Of a DNA stretch of 64,000 bases, positions 31,901-43,057 are shown piece after piece (within the stretch, counting starts at the first letter, position 1; the number at the start of each line of letters is the position of its first letter). The DNA is from Paenarthrobacter nitroguajacolicus JCM 14115 (lineage in GTDB: Bacteria; Actinomycetota; Actinomycetes; Actinomycetales; Micrococcaceae), in assembly GCA_001313365.1 (NCBI GenBank), contig BBFS01000003.1:71642-135641 (forward strand), written 5' to 3'. The notes beneath the pieces were generated by a model. It had not been told where the DNA came from. It saw only the letters and a list, made by a program, of their open reading frames with translations, and made no database searches. The position numbers and the translations under genes were made by a program.

Positions 31901-33457
31901 CGTGGCTGGTATGCGTTCACCCTCCTAACTGCGCTGGATGCCACCAGGCTTTCCGACGTCGGCCGCCGTCGGCTAGATGAATACCGACGCACGTTCGGGG
32001 GTTGACCGTCCCTCGGAACCAGAGGGAGTTATTGGTGGTTCGTACCGGGCACCAATACCGCGTGAAGCAGCCGCCAACATGAACGACGACAACTGGCTCC
32101 AAGCGATGGCAAGACATTCCAGTGAGCGCGAGGGCTACACAAATTTTGTCGGAGGTGCCCACGAACAGGCTCAGGTGTTGCAGGAGGCGACGAAGAGTAA
32201 CCCGTCTAGATTCGCTAATCTTGCACTAAGAATAACTTCAGACATCAACTTCCTACGGCAGCGCGATCCTTAGAGGCATCGGCGAGGCAGACGCGGCTAC
32301 CGATACCGACGCCGTATTCAGGCAATATCTCACCTAGCTCAATCGGCCACATTGAGAATGATCGCTGGATAGCTCCGCCCTCCGGCCGTACCTCAAGACG
32401 GCCCCGCTAAGCATCCTCGAAATAATTATGGATCGCTTGACGGCTACGACTGAGCCTTCTGGGGGGGACAAGAAGCACCTCGGGGACGATAGCGGCGCAG
32501 AACCATCCGACGTCGAAATGGCCGGGATCAACACGTCGCGAGGGAGCTTGGTGGAAGCATGACTGACCTTGTAGCCTTTGACACAGACGGCACCCGCATC
32601 GCCATCGTAGCTCCTGCACTAAATCGCCTGGCAGAGGACAACTCCACCCCAGTTCGGACATGCGTCGCTCGCCTGATTGGGGCAGCTATGCGGCTGGCAA
32701 GGCCAGCGGCCATTGACGCCTTTTGGCGACTCATCGCAACAGACGACGACGTCCTGCTCGAAACGGCTTCCGTATTTCGGCTCGTCGTATACATTGGCCA
32801 GCAGGATCCCGCCGCGGTCAGTACGCTCGTGGAGAACATGCTGTCATCAAGAAAAGAGCGGGTGCGGGAGCGGGCCGGCCAGCTTGCAGTTCTCGCCAGC
32901 CTGGAGTGGGGGGGAGTTCCTGAACATCTAACCCTATTGCTACAGAGCGAAGACTCAGCCGCACGGCGAGGAGCCGCAGGAACTGCGGCGCGGCGACTTC
33001 CCCCCCACACGGCGAACACGGAGGTGGCTGCTGCGACGCTGAAAACACTCTTTCTTGATGAATCCGAAGAAGTTCGCAACGAAGCAGCGCAAGTCGCCGA
33101 TGCATTGCGTGGAGAAGCTCTGCGTCCATTTGAAAGTGTTCTTTTTGCGCTCATTGCGTCTCCCAGCTTCCGACAGGCGGCTTCGCGGCTTCTCATGACG
33201 TTGGAGAGCGCTCCGGACCGTGTCAATACCCTGGCGCTCCTTGCCGCCGAGCGGTTTGTTGAACTATCCGCGGTAGACGCGGCGGACACCCGTACGGGTG
33301 CTCGGCAGATTCAAGAGAAGTCGGACAATTGATCCTGCGCGGACTTGCACAGAGTCGAGTGGCCAGAGAAAGGTCGGCACTTCTGGATGTACTTGACAAA
33401 CTACTACTCGCCGGCGCCTACGGCGTCGAAGACTTGGTCAACTCTGCGGAAAGGTGA
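28988..33457 (+). CDS. large STAND-type NTPase with N-terminal nuclease-like domain and HEAT-like repeats
   Basis: About 1490 residues when breaks are bridged. The N-terminus (GNRYEGSWTVARLLEVL...GVEFLL...VEAHQVKRQ) resembles PD-(D/E)xK/Cap4-type nucleases with a QVK core. A P-loop NTPase follows near residue 270: VAAAGGGKTAVLQQA (Walker A), PAILVVDQLDAV (Walker B), LHVVLACRQFD and FHEALFDYAFARQW. The C-terminal ~900 residues are leucine-rich alpha-helical repeats (for example STPVRTCVARLIGAA, DESEEVRNEAAQVADAL) and end AGAYGVEDLVNSAER. This layout is that of antiphage STAND sensors, where repeats recognise a phage protein and unleash the nuclease. Start chosen for its AGGAG Shine-Dalgarno. 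Confidence 0.75.
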
Positions 33458-33921
33458 TGTGTCTCAGAGCATCATTGTGTCTGTCAGTTAGTTGATGCCC
33501 AACCATCATGCACAACGTCGTCCGGACACCACGAGCGGTGTGGTGACCACAAAAGCAAGGCATGGGTAAGCAGACGCTGCAGGTGGATAGAGGAAGTCCT
33601 GCGTGGAGGCCGCCGATAACGGCGCATATGTCCGACCGACGCAGACCCCAGCCGCTTCAGGCACAGCGATCCCGCCAAGCGATGCCACTTGCCGAAGCCT
33701 AAGGCCGCTCACGTCATGACGCTGCACATCGGCCTGCCCATGAATAGCCAGAAGCAACAACGCTGTTTGTCATTCTGATATCCCGATCATCGCTGGAGGG
33801 TACTCCGCCTAAACAGGGAGCTGACAGGTGGACCCGGTCCCCCCCTGAGTTGCACTTCGGCCCCCCCTATCAGAACGGCCCACAAGACCAAAGACACAAT
33901 GCACGCGCAAGGAACAAGACA
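33458..33921. other. non-coding gap between STAND gene and DUF4192 gene
   Basis: No supported gene on either strand. A short palindromic patch (GTGGTGACCAC near 33540) is the only structure noticed. Confidence 0.35.
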
Positions 33922-34957
33922 ATGAATGCGCTCACCATCAAAGACCCAGCAGACCTACTCAGCTTCATCGGCCACACGTTGGGCTTCTGGCCCCCCCAAG
34001 AGAGCCTGGTCTGCATCACCCTCGACAAAGGCAAAGTCGGCGCCACGCTCCGGATCGACCTCCCCCCGCCAACCGGGAACAGAAGTACCCTTTGCGAGGA
34101 CGGTCAGTAGTTATCTCACCAGTGACACCAGCGCGACGAGCATCGTATTCGCCCTCTACACCTCAACCCACTGCGAACCAGGCCAGCCCAAACCTCATGC
34201 AGCGACCATCGCCGCGCTCACCGGAGTCCTCGCACAGAACGGCATCAGAATCCGCGACGGGATCTTCGTCAGCGACGACGCTACTCCCCCCTACGACAGC
34301 GAGCCCGGCCAAGACATCAAGCTGCCCATCAGCACCACTGAATACAGCCGTGTCAACGCTGAATTCATCTACCGCGGCAGCACCATAGAAGCCACCAACC
34401 GGATCATCCTCCCGACGCCGACCCACCAAGCAGACCACGCCGCCGCCGTCGAAAACCGCATGAACACTATCCGATCTCAGGCTCCTTATGAAGCAACGCG
34501 GCAAGCAAGCCAGCTATGGACGGGCATGCTGGAGTCAAACGACTTCCCGACCGACGAGGACTGCACCACGCTCATCGCGAACTTCCAATTCCCTCACATC
34601 CGCGACCGGCTCATGGCCGACATCCCAGGTATAGACGAACCACCACAACACATCCTCTTCGCCCTAACGGAGAAGGCACCTGAATGGTCGCGCGTCGAGT
34701 GGGCGCAACAACTACTCCTCCACGCTTATACCAGAACCAGCCCGCAACACGCAGCGCCCATTCTCACCACAATCGGCTACATCAACTGGTGGGAAGGCAG
34801 AGGATCCAAAGCACACCAATACATGCAACTCGCCCTCGACACCGACCCCGGCTACCGCTTCGCACGACTCACCGACCAAATGCTCGGAGCCGGAATCATC
34901 GCCGGCTGGAACACCAACAAAAACACCGCCTACAAAACCCGACTCGATATGCCCTAA
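33922..34957 (+). CDS. DUF4192 domain-containing protein, full-length copy
   Basis: About 345 residues. N-terminus IKDPADLLSFIGHTLGFWPQESLVCITL is the DUF4192 signature; later blocks are NRMNTIRSQAP, DFPTDEDCTTLIANFQFPHIRDR and a C-terminal region AYTRTSPQHAAPILTTIGYINWWEGRGSKA-H, ending KTRLDMP. The function is unknown; the family is common and often multi-copy in Arthrobacter and relatives. Breaks lie at C runs near 33992, 34067 and 34290. Its 3' 640 bp are duplicated at 59973-60611. It sits at the right side of the defence island. Confidence 0.82.
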
Positions 34958-35324
34958 CAATTAACGAGCCAGCTTCTGGCTAGAGACCGCCAGTAGGCCG
35001 CGCTGGTTCCGGGCACGGCCCTTGTTGACGAGGCACCTAGAGGCTCCATCGACCATGGACCGCGCTGGGCTCCCTGCGGCCTCGCCGCTGTCATCTAGCC
35101 CACGCCGCGACTCACTTTGGAGTTTCATTTATCCGGACACTGTCTGGACAAGTGAAACTCCGGTCTCGGCAAGGCTCGAGCCAGCGTCCTCAAAGCGACC
35201 ACGCTGAAGCCAAGCGCGCCGTCGAGGTTCAGTCTGACGGAACGTCCGTTGTCGGCACTTAAGACCGACGTCGGATCCATCAGCGAGCCACCGGCCGATT
35301 TCGGTTGGTAAGAAGGTCTGTTTG
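34958..35324. other. non-coding right flank of the defence island
   Basis: No supported gene. Holds the 43-bp imperfect palindrome at 35119-35161. Confidence 0.4.
35119..35161. repeat. 43-bp imperfect palindrome, possible recombination site
   Basis: Two 21-base arms (35119-35139 and 35141-35161) match at 18 of 21 positions around one central C. Outer bases GGAGTTTCA/TGAAACTCC are perfect. The centre GGACA-C-TGTC recalls the GGACA-N-TGTC core of the palindromes at 25290 and 25792. It has no T run and is too long for a simple terminator. Confidence 0.6.
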
Positions 35325-36090
35325 CTAGAGGGCTGTGAGCCCGCCGTCGATTGTGAAGATGCCGCCGGTGGCGTAGGTGGAGTCGTCGCTGGCGAGGTAG
35401 ACCATGATGCCTTCAACATCAGCGGCGGTGCCGGCGCGTCCGAGCATGGTGGAATTCACCAAGCCAGCGCGTTGTTCGGGGGTTTTTGGCGATGGTTTGG
35501 ACGAGTGGGGGTTTCGGTGTAGCCGGGGGACCACGGTGTTGACCCTGATGCCTTCTGAGGCGTAGTCGGCGGCGACGACGCGGGCCAGGCCGTGGACGCC
35601 GGCTTTTGAGCTGGTGTACGCGGTGAAGGTTCCACCGCAGGCCACAACGGCAGTAGGCTCCCGGTGCAAATGATCGAGCCGCCTCCCCCCCCGGCGAAGG
35701 CCCGGACGGCATGCTTAAGGGTCAGGAACGCCCCCCCGCGCTGGTTGATCCGTACAGTCTTCTCCCAAACCTCAAGGTCCAAATCCCCCCCACACGGGCG
35801 TCTTGCCCAAAAAGCTGGACTCCGGCATTGGCGACAACGATGTTGAGGGGCCCGTCCTCGAGGATGGTGGCGTACGCGGTTTCGACGCTGCTTTCGTCCG
35901 AGACGTCCATGCTCAGTGGCCTGGCTGAGGGCGAACCGGTTTCCTTCGCAGCAACGACCGCGGCTTCGTAATTCAGGTCGGCGAAAAATACGGTGGCGCC
36001 TTCGGCCACGAAGCGGGTCGCGACAGCGCGTCCGATTCCGGACGCGGCTCCGGTGACGAGAGCTGTTTTACCTATAAGTCTCTGGGACAT
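35325..36090 (-). CDS. SDR family oxidoreductase, candidate D-apiose dehydrogenase (copy 1)
   Basis: About 250 residues. Cofactor motif ALVTGAASGIGRAVATRFV, DLNYEAA acidic turn, VVANAGVQLFGQD, catalytic YTSSKAGVHGLARVV and C-terminal ATGGIFTIDGG. Start ATG 36090 after GAAAGGAAAAACC. It follows apnL by 23 bp in the same direction, so it probably makes the lactone that ApnL opens. A near-identical paralogue lies at 50794-51552. Breaks lie near 35480, 35640, 35690, 35735 and 35790. Known ApsD belongs to Gfo/Idh/MocA, so the role is an inference from context. Confidence 0.82.
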
Positions 36091-36113
36091 CAGGTTTTTC
36101 CTTTCAGGAAGGA

Positions 36114-37800
36114 TCAGGACAGGAGCATGTTGGTGGTTTCCCAAGGCGCGAGCCGCAAATCCGCCTGTGCCCCCGGAAGGGCCCACCACCCGCACATCGG
36201 CGGCGTGCGCCGTGAGGTTGCCGACGAAGGTAAGCACTCCCCCGGGTGTCCTGACAGGGTAGACCGCGACGAGCTCAGGCTCGGCGTTTGTGGCCAGGAC
36301 CTCGCTGCCCCGGTGGGCCGTGAGGTGCAGCAGCAGCTGCCTGCCGGGGAACCGAGCTCGGAGACGGTGGCATAGCTGATGGACCCGTCCCGGGGCTGGT
36401 GAGTGCGGTGATGCTGCCCAATAGCCATGCCGCTGCGAACGGTGTGCTTTGCAGGGGGGGGTCTTGGCTTGGAAGTTCCTCTTCCATGGGCGCTGTGTGG
36501 CGACGGCGTTGAAGCGGGCCGCCAAGGTGACCGGGCCGATGTGCAGGGGGCTTGCCGTTGCCGATGCGCAGGGCTTCTTCGGCGGTGAGGGTCTGCATGG
36601 CCACGGTGTCGATGATCGCGCCGGGCTCGGTGGCGTGCATCTGCGGGGTGATGGAGTAGGTGACTCCGTCCGCGTGCTGGTGGGCGCTGTGCCGGTTCCG
36701 ATTCAATTCGGTGAAGTGGCTTCGTGCACCGGCGAGGAGCTCGCCCTGGAAGCCAGTTCCTTGGCCTCGGCTGTGAAGGCATCCCACAGGTTGTTCTCGG
36801 TGATGTGGTTGGTTTTGCTGTAGATGCCAAGGCGAGTGACGCGGTCCAGCGGAAGGGAACGCAGCACCGCAACAGCTTCTTCGGGGGGGTGTCGGCCACG
36901 ATGCGGGCGTCAAGCGGCAGGTTCAGGCGCTCGGCGAGGTGGACTGCTTTCTTCGCGGAAATGAGACCCATGGCAGGGTCTGCCTCAACGGTGACTTCAG
37001 CTAACAGGGGGCCAAGTTCTGCGGGTATGAGGGTCGTCGAGCCTGGTTCTTCCCTGGTGGAGGCGTCTGCTGAGGTGCGAGCTCGGGGACAAGTCCACGG
37101 GTTTCATCAATGACACTGATGATGTGCCGGGCGCTGAGCCGGATGCTTTGGGTGACGGTGTCGCCGGGACGGTGGGTGACGGGGAAGGGTTTGGACAGGG
37201 GGGGTGCTGTAGGTCTTGAAGGAGGCATCGGTCCAGTTCCGTTGGTCCTCGGTTTCGAAGATGTCGCCGTCGAAGTCGAGGCGGTAAGCGACGTGGTCGC
37301 GTTCCCAATCGAGGGCTGCGATGTCTTTGAAGGGCTGGTGCGCGCTGATACGGGTGGGGAACACTGCTGCGGTGGAATCTCCCGCGGGTGAGGTCACTGT
37401 TATGGGACGGCCGGCGTCGTCTGGGCGGTGCAGAACGACGAGCCCGATGCGGTTGGCAGTGAACTCCTCGACGGCGGTGCCGTTGAACGAGAGGGTGAGG
37501 TTTTCCGCCTGGATGAGTATGGTCACCTGCCCGGTGTACCGGGCGGCGTAGCGTTCCATTCCACTTCGAGGACCACCCGCAGCGAGTCGGCCGATACCTC
37601 GGTGCGGGAGGACATGATCCCGGGGGGGTGAGTGTGAGCCAGTTATGGTTGCGGACAACTGCCCGCAAACCCCCCCGCAGGACAGGCAGACCGCGGTGGC
37701 GGATGTGGAGGAGTTCGTCGCCTTGCAGCTCGGCCGACCAGGGGCCGAAGTTCAGGTACGTGGTGGTGGTTTGCAGGCGTGATTCTACTGTCGCGCTCAC
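36114..37800 (-). CDS. apnL: D-apionolactonase-like protein
   Basis: About 560 residues. Distinctive blocks are GLRAVVRNHNWLTLTP near the N-terminus, FTANRIGLVVLHRPDD, AHQPFKDIAALDWERD, and GDIFETEDQRNWTDASFKTYSTPLSKPFPV, which I recognise as the signature of ApnL, the enzyme that hydrolyses D-apionolactone to D-apionate. It ends LAPWETTNMLLS. GTG 37800 start follows AAGGAA. Heavily interrupted (near 36180, 36460, 36550, 36690, 36885, 37005, 37050, 37200, 37545 and 37625). Located between the sugar importer and a dehydrogenase, as expected for D-apiose oxidation. Confidence 0.72.
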
Positions 37801-37888
37801 GGGAAGGTTCCTTAGGGTCAATGGGCTGCAAGGTAATCGAGCAGCGGTGCCTTTGCCGGGCTGAAACGGGGGGGAAGGGACCTGCAGT

Positions 37889-37920
37889 CTATTGGGCCCG
37901 TGGCCTATTGGGCCCGTGGC
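37889..37920. repeat. 16-bp direct tandem repeat
   Basis: Two exact copies of CTATTGGGCCCGTGGC, each with the palindrome GGGCCC, in the 267-bp gap between the binding-protein and lactonase genes. Confidence 0.8.
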
Positions 37921-38018
37921 GATATATCGTCCAGGAGGGGGGGCCGGTGGCGGTGATGGTGTGCCACGTGGGGGGGCAAGGCAGGAGGGGGGGCGTCTTC
38001 GGTGCTTCGCCAAGCCGA

Positions 38019-38052
38019 CGGGTAGGCCAGCTTTAATATGCTGGCCCACCCG
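38019..38052 (-). terminator. hairpin after the sugar-binding protein gene
   Basis: 13-bp arms with one mismatch (CGGGT-GGCCAGC / GCTGGCC-ACCCG) and an AT loop, 16 bp after the stop of the binding-protein gene. It could end the transporter operon or protect its mRNA 3' end. Confidence 0.6.
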
Positions 38053-38067
38053 CCCAACTTTTTCCTT

Positions 38068-39043
38068 CTACTTCATGGCGAAGGCCGTGTAGTTTGCCGC
38101 ATTCTTAGAGTTGATAACGATGCAGTCAATAGACTGCTTTTCATCCGCGCCGGTCTTTCCCGTCTTGATGAAGGAATCTGCCTGCTGGACGGCCATTTGG
38201 GAGATGAGAACGGCCGGCTGCAGTCCTGTCGCGACGAGTTTGCCCTTCTTGATCGCGTCTACTGCGTCCGGGCTTCCGTCGAAGCCGACGATCTTGATTT
38301 TGTCGATCAGACCCGCTGCTTCGACTGCCGCGACGGCTCCGAGTGCCATTGTGTCGTTTCCTGCGATGATGCCCTGGATATCCCGGTCTCGTTGCAGCAG
38401 GGTTTCGACCTTTTGGAAGGCTTCGTCCTGGCTCCAGTTTGCGGTCTCTTTGGCTGCCTGGACGAGTTCCGGGTACTGCGAAATCACACTGGCGAACGCT
38501 TCGGACCGAACTCCTGCGTTCGTGTCAGATTCCTTGCCGGTGAGTTCGATGTATTTCCCGCCACTTGGCAGTGCGGCAACGAATTCTTCGGCGACGGCCG
38601 CGGCGCCTTGGGCGTTGTTGGCTACGATCTGGGCTTTGGCGATTCCGTTCTCATTGATTTCGCGGTCTATGAGAAATACTGGAATGTTAGCTTCCGCTGC
38701 TTTTTTTATCGGACCAACGGAGGCATCGGCGCCTGCGTTGTCCAGGATAATTGCTTTGGCCTTGTTATTGATGGCCGCGTCGATCAGTTCGCTCTGTTTG
38801 TTGGGATCGTCCTCGTGGGAAGCGACGGAGGTTGTGTATCCCAGCTTTTCAGCTTCTGCCTTTGCTGCGTCGGCTTCCGCTTTGAAGAAGGGGTTCTCAA
38901 GGGCAGGCGTGATGATTGCGATCATGCCGCCTTCTGCGGCCGCGTTACTGGACGGGCTGTTGTTGGCCTGCCCTCCTCCCCCCGCACGCCGCTAGTGCAA
39001 CGGCGGCCAACGCGGCGGCTGCCGCTGTAATGATCTTCTTCAT
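38068..39043 (-). CDS. sugar ABC transporter substrate-binding lipoprotein (RbsB-type), apiose cluster
   Basis: About 325 residues. Signal sequence with lipobox AAVALAACGGGG, then the periplasmic-binding core: MIAIITPALENPFF, AIILDNAGADASVGPIKKA, PVFLIDREINENGIAKA, DIQGIIAGNDTMALGAVAA and KIVGFDGSPDAVDAIKKG. Only one break (near 38985). Start codon overlaps the permease stop (TAATG). By context it should bind D-apiose or a related pentose such as an apiose-derived acid; the ribose-type fold fits a monosaccharide. Confidence 0.88.
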
Positions 39044-40211
39044 TATTTACCCATCCTTTTTGTTGTTGACTGGACAGCATCGTCGTCTGCCGAGCCGGTC
39101 TCTTTAGTGGATTGCTTGTTAGCGGCCGCCAGTGCGGCGTTCTTGGACCGCACGATGCGCTGCTGTGCTTGATCGAGCATGACGCAAGAATGATCACCGC
39201 GCCTTTGATGGTGACCTGCCAGAATGTTGAGACGCCGACCATGACAAGTCCGTCGCTGAGGAAGCCGATAACGAAGGCGCCGATGAGGACGCCCCCTGAC
39301 GTTGCCTCTGCCACCAGTGAGCGCGGCGCCTCCGATCACTACGGCCGCTATGGCGTTGAGTTCGAAGGTTTCTCCGAGCTGTGGAGCGGCGCTCGTTAGC
39401 TCGGAGGAAATGATCAGGCCAGTCACTGCTGCGCAGAAGCCGCTAATGACATATACGCGGAGTTTGACCTTTTTGACGGGAACGCCTGAGAGTTCGGCGG
39501 CACGTTCATTGCCGCCAACAGCGTAGACCCAGCGGCCAAAAGGAGTGCGGCGCAGGATCAGCATCGCTGCTATGGCAAAAAGCACCATGACCCAAATTGC
39601 CACGGGAACGCCTAGGAACTTCCACCTAGAAGGTTGAATCCCGTATTTCCGAGTTCCGGGCTTCCACCAAGTTTAGGGTAGGTAGATCCGTTCGAAATCA
39701 GTAGCGCTGCGCCCCCCTGGCCACGTACAGCATGCCCAGGGTCGCAATAAAGGGTGCAACGTTGAAGCGCGTAACAAGCACGCCGTTGATGAACCCGACT
39801 GTGGCCCCCCCACAGCGATGGAACAAAGGACGACCACCCAGACCTGTGGGTAGAGGACTGCGTCGAGGCTTTGGATCTTGAAGCTTGAAGGAGCACACCG
39901 GCAACGACGCCGGATAGTCCCACGGTTGAGCCAATTGAGAGATCAATCCCTCCCTTGAGGATGACGAACAACATTCCCAGGGCCATGATTGCGTTGTAGG
40001 CAACGTGTTTGGTCATGGTGATGAGGTTGTTCACGGACAGAAATGCGTCTGAAAGCAGCGCAAAGATGATCACCAAGACAATGAGCGCAATGAAGGCCCT
40101 GCCCTCGAGCAGCACTGACGTGAGGTCAACATTATTGCCGCCACTCGTGCGGGACTTCGCGCTTTTGTAGCCTCCAGGCTGGGGCTGGGTTTTCGGTTGT
40201 GTAAAAGTCAT
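39043..40211 (-). CDS. sugar ABC transporter permease (RbsC-type), apiose cluster
   Basis: About 385 residues. It has [61 protein letters not shown] and [24 protein letters not shown], all conserved in the family. The tail is charged ([19 protein letters not shown]). Breaks lie near 39180, 39290, 39625, 39715, 39805 and 39890. Overlaps the ATPase stop by ATGA. One permease gene implies a homodimeric channel. Confidence 0.87.
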
Positions 40212-41764
40212 TCTTCCGCTCCGATTGAATGTGCTGTCTCACCGGAGGCGACCATGAGTTCCTCTCGGGTGGTGACTTGGGGATCAAATTCCCTAACGAC
40301 TCGCCCCCCCTTTGACATGACGATGATTCTGTTGGACACGCCCAAGGCCTCGCCCACCTCAGACGTCGCAAAGAGCACCGCCAGACCCCCCCGTCGAGCT
40401 TCCCGGGCCATCAGAGCGAAAATCTCCGCTTTTGCCCCCTACATCGATGCCTCGAGAGTTCATCCAGCAGCAGAACATCGGGCTCCGTCATGAGTACCTT
40501 TCCGATGACGACCTTTTGCTGATTTCCGCCAGAAAGGGAAGTTATCGCCGCTCCAGGGCCGGCGGTCTTGACGCGAACGTCCTGAACCTGGCGCGCTATG
40601 CCTGGGCCTCTTCCCGCTTATGAATCCAGGGACCACGGACAAAAGAGAGCAGTCCCGCCAATGAGGCGTTCTCTCCCACGGACATTGTCTGCACCAAACC
40701 GTCTCGCTGGCGGTCTTCCGGCACGAGGGCCAAACCCAATTTGATGCGCTCCGCGATGCTTTGTTGACGGATGAGGTTTCCCTTCAGCCGGACTTCGCCG
40801 CCTTGGATGGGGGGGACCCTACCGGCCAGAGCTTCGAGGAGCTCTGTACGGCCAGCACCCATCAGCCGTACAGGCAGACAATTTCTCCTGCTCGAATATC
40901 GATGGACAACTCGTCCACGGATAGTCGTGACGGGTTTGATGGGTCAGCCACTGTCACATCTCGTAGTGACAGGGCGACGGGACCGAACTCAGTTAGGAGA
41001 TCCGGTGCCAAGTCGTCCGCGCTGCGGCCAACCATGTGGAGATGACCCAGTTGATGTCAATCTGTTCCCGCTCGCCCTTTGCGACGAGCTCGCCGTCGCG
41101 AAATACGACGGCGTGATCTGCCACTTCGAGCGCTTCTTCCAAGTGGTGGGAAATATACACGATGGCCACGCCCTCGCGGGTTAGTTCGGCGATCAGTCGA
41201 AACAGCACTTCCACTTCGTTGCCGCTGAGCGCGGAAGTCGGCTCGTCCATAATCAGGACACGCACTTCGCCCGCCAATGCCCTGGCGATCTCCACCACTT
41301 GTTGTTGCCCGAGCCGGAGGTCACCGACGAGAGTTTCAGGCGCGAGATGCTCTTCGAGACGCTCCATCAACTCGGAGGTCTTCCGGTTCTCCGTGGCGTA
41401 GTCCACTAAACCGCTGCTCAGGGTAATTTCACGGCCCATGAAGATGTTGTCCCGAACACTGAGGTTTGGGCAGAGACTCAATTCCTGGTGGATGATTGCG
41501 ATCCCGCGGCTGGCCGCTTCCACAGTGTTGGCTAGTCGGACAGGCTCACCGTCCAATTCGAGCGAACCGCTGGTGGGTGTTTCGACGCCACTCAGGATCT
41601 TCATGAGTGTTGATTTGCCTGCCCCCGTTCTCCCCCCCGAACAAAACGGTAACGGTGCCTGGGCGGATATCGAAGTCAACGCCTTTGAGTGCATGGGTGG
41701 CGCCATAGACTTTGGTGATCTCCCGGGCGCGCATCACGACCTCATCAGTTAAGGGCCCCGTCAT
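40208..41764 (-). CDS. sugar ABC transporter ATP-binding protein (RbsA-type), apiose cluster
   Basis: About 515 residues with two ATPase cassettes. First: GENGAGKSTLMKILSG, AIIHQELSL, LRLGQQQVVEIARAL, VLIMDEPTSALS. Second: VCLYGLMGAGRTELLEAL, SLSGGNQQKVVIGKVL, LLLDELSRGIDVGAK, typical of RbsA. Breaks lie near 40305, 40390, 40440, 40610, 40865, 41030 and 41630. Start overlaps the DUF2291 stop (ATGA), so the order is DUF2291, ATPase, permease, binding protein. Confidence 0.88.
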
Positions 41765-42408
41765 TGTTGTACCTCAATGGTCACGGGGGACAACGGAAAT
41801 CAGTCCTGGGTTGACTCTGGTAAACGCACCAACGATCGACACTTTCTTGCCAACGAGTGATGCGCTATCGACCTTCGAAAGGACCCGCTCCCGGGCCTGG
41901 TTATTAAGCTCGGTCGCTATCTTCTGGAACTCGAGCTGGTTCGTGAAATCGTTGAACTGAATGCTGCCGGGTGCATCGCGGAGGGCCGTGCCATTGACAG
42001 CAGGACCACTTGGACCTGCACTTTGACATTTTCCGGGATCTTGTCGACCGTGACCGGAAGAATTGATCCCGCAGGCGTTCCGGCAGTTGCCTCAAATTTC
42101 ACCGGGAAACTGTAGGCGCTGCTTGAACCGGCACTCTTCCCGAATTTCGACGGGTCTGCCCCTTTAGCCAATTCGGAATTCAGAGTGGCCAGGTCCACGG
42201 CATTGTCACGGATTCTCGTGGCCACTTCTGATTCAAATCGTTCATTGGCGTACGCGGCCGGGTCGAAGCCACCTTTGCCTACTGCTTCGGCTGCTGACAC
42301 GGTAACAACTTTGGTGCTTAGCGCTGCGGCCACCACCACCAGCACCACAACAGTACTGAGCAGAATTCGTGGGCTGAGCAGGAAGGACCCCTTTTGTCCA
42401 CGGGTCAT
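41761..42408 (-). CDS. DUF2291 family periplasmic/extracytoplasmic protein
   Basis: About 215 residues. An N-terminal signal or anchor helix (RILLSTVVVLVVVAAALSTKVV) is followed by FDPAAYANERFESEVATRIRDNAVDLATLNSELA, a pattern I associate with DUF2291, and a C-terminal beta-rich part ending VNPGLISVVPVTIEVQQ. One break near 41999. DUF2291 genes accompany ribose-type importers, and the first position in this operon fits. The role is unknown. ATG 42408 follows TAAGGAGAATT. Confidence 0.72.
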
Positions 42409-43057
42409 TGAGCAATTCTCCTTATGTAATAACGCGCTTCTTTGTGCGTCCATCCGGTAGCTCGCCGCGTTAACTGATGCCGTTGGATCAGAGCTCGGGT
42501 TCTGCGCATATTCCGGGGGGGATAGCTATATTGTGACCGGGCTCACCAGAGGAGTCAACCGGTTGACCGATTTTTACGAAGATAGTTCTGCCGCGGATGG
42601 ATCGGCCGTCATGCGGAGGCAAGAGGCGCTGGTATCGGACGTCGGCGAGTGACCCGTCAAATCAAATCGGCCGGCGTCCCGAGGGAGGCGGCCGCAGGGC
42701 CTTGGGCGAAAGTCCTATGACCCGGGCAATCGAGAGATGGGCTCAGATTTGAGACACGACTCGGGCTCAGTTCGATTTCGAAATTTCCCCCCCGCAGGGG
42801 CTTCCGGCGCCAAGTGGCTGCATCTGCCGCGCAGCTTGGCCAGCATGGCACTAATGGAAATGGCGAAGAGTGCGCCGGGCTGGCAGGAATGATTCAAGGG
42901 CGCTGGACTGATGCGCAGGCCCCAGATGCAGATGCCTGCGAGATACAACAAAGAGCCGGCGATTCAACAAGGAGGCAGGCAGTCAACAAGCGCGCGATCC
43001 CGGCCCCGCCTATTTACCCGGGGGGGCGTGGAGAAGGGGGAGTTGCCGCTGGGGGGG
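42409..43057. other. promoter region upstream of the apiose importer operon
   Basis: A 650-bp gap with no supported gene. It contains the operator GTCAACCGGTTGAC at 42554-42567, about 150 bp upstream of the DUF2291 start. The remainder, to the end of the GntR gene, shows nothing distinct. Confidence 0.5.
42554..42567. promoter_or_regulatory. operator GTCAACCGGTTGAC, copy 1
   Basis: A perfect 14-bp palindrome followed by CGATT. The 17-bp string CAACCGGTTGACCRATT recurs at 43857 and 58739, each time in an intergenic promoter region. Confidence 0.68.

Noticed and set aside
33484..33760. Minus-strand frames after the STAND gene
   Set aside because: No recognisable motifs, no good start signals, and composition like non-coding DNA.
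37870..38060. Direct repeats and G runs as a CRISPR-like array
   Set aside because: Only two 16-bp units with no spacer between them; no cas genes in the window.
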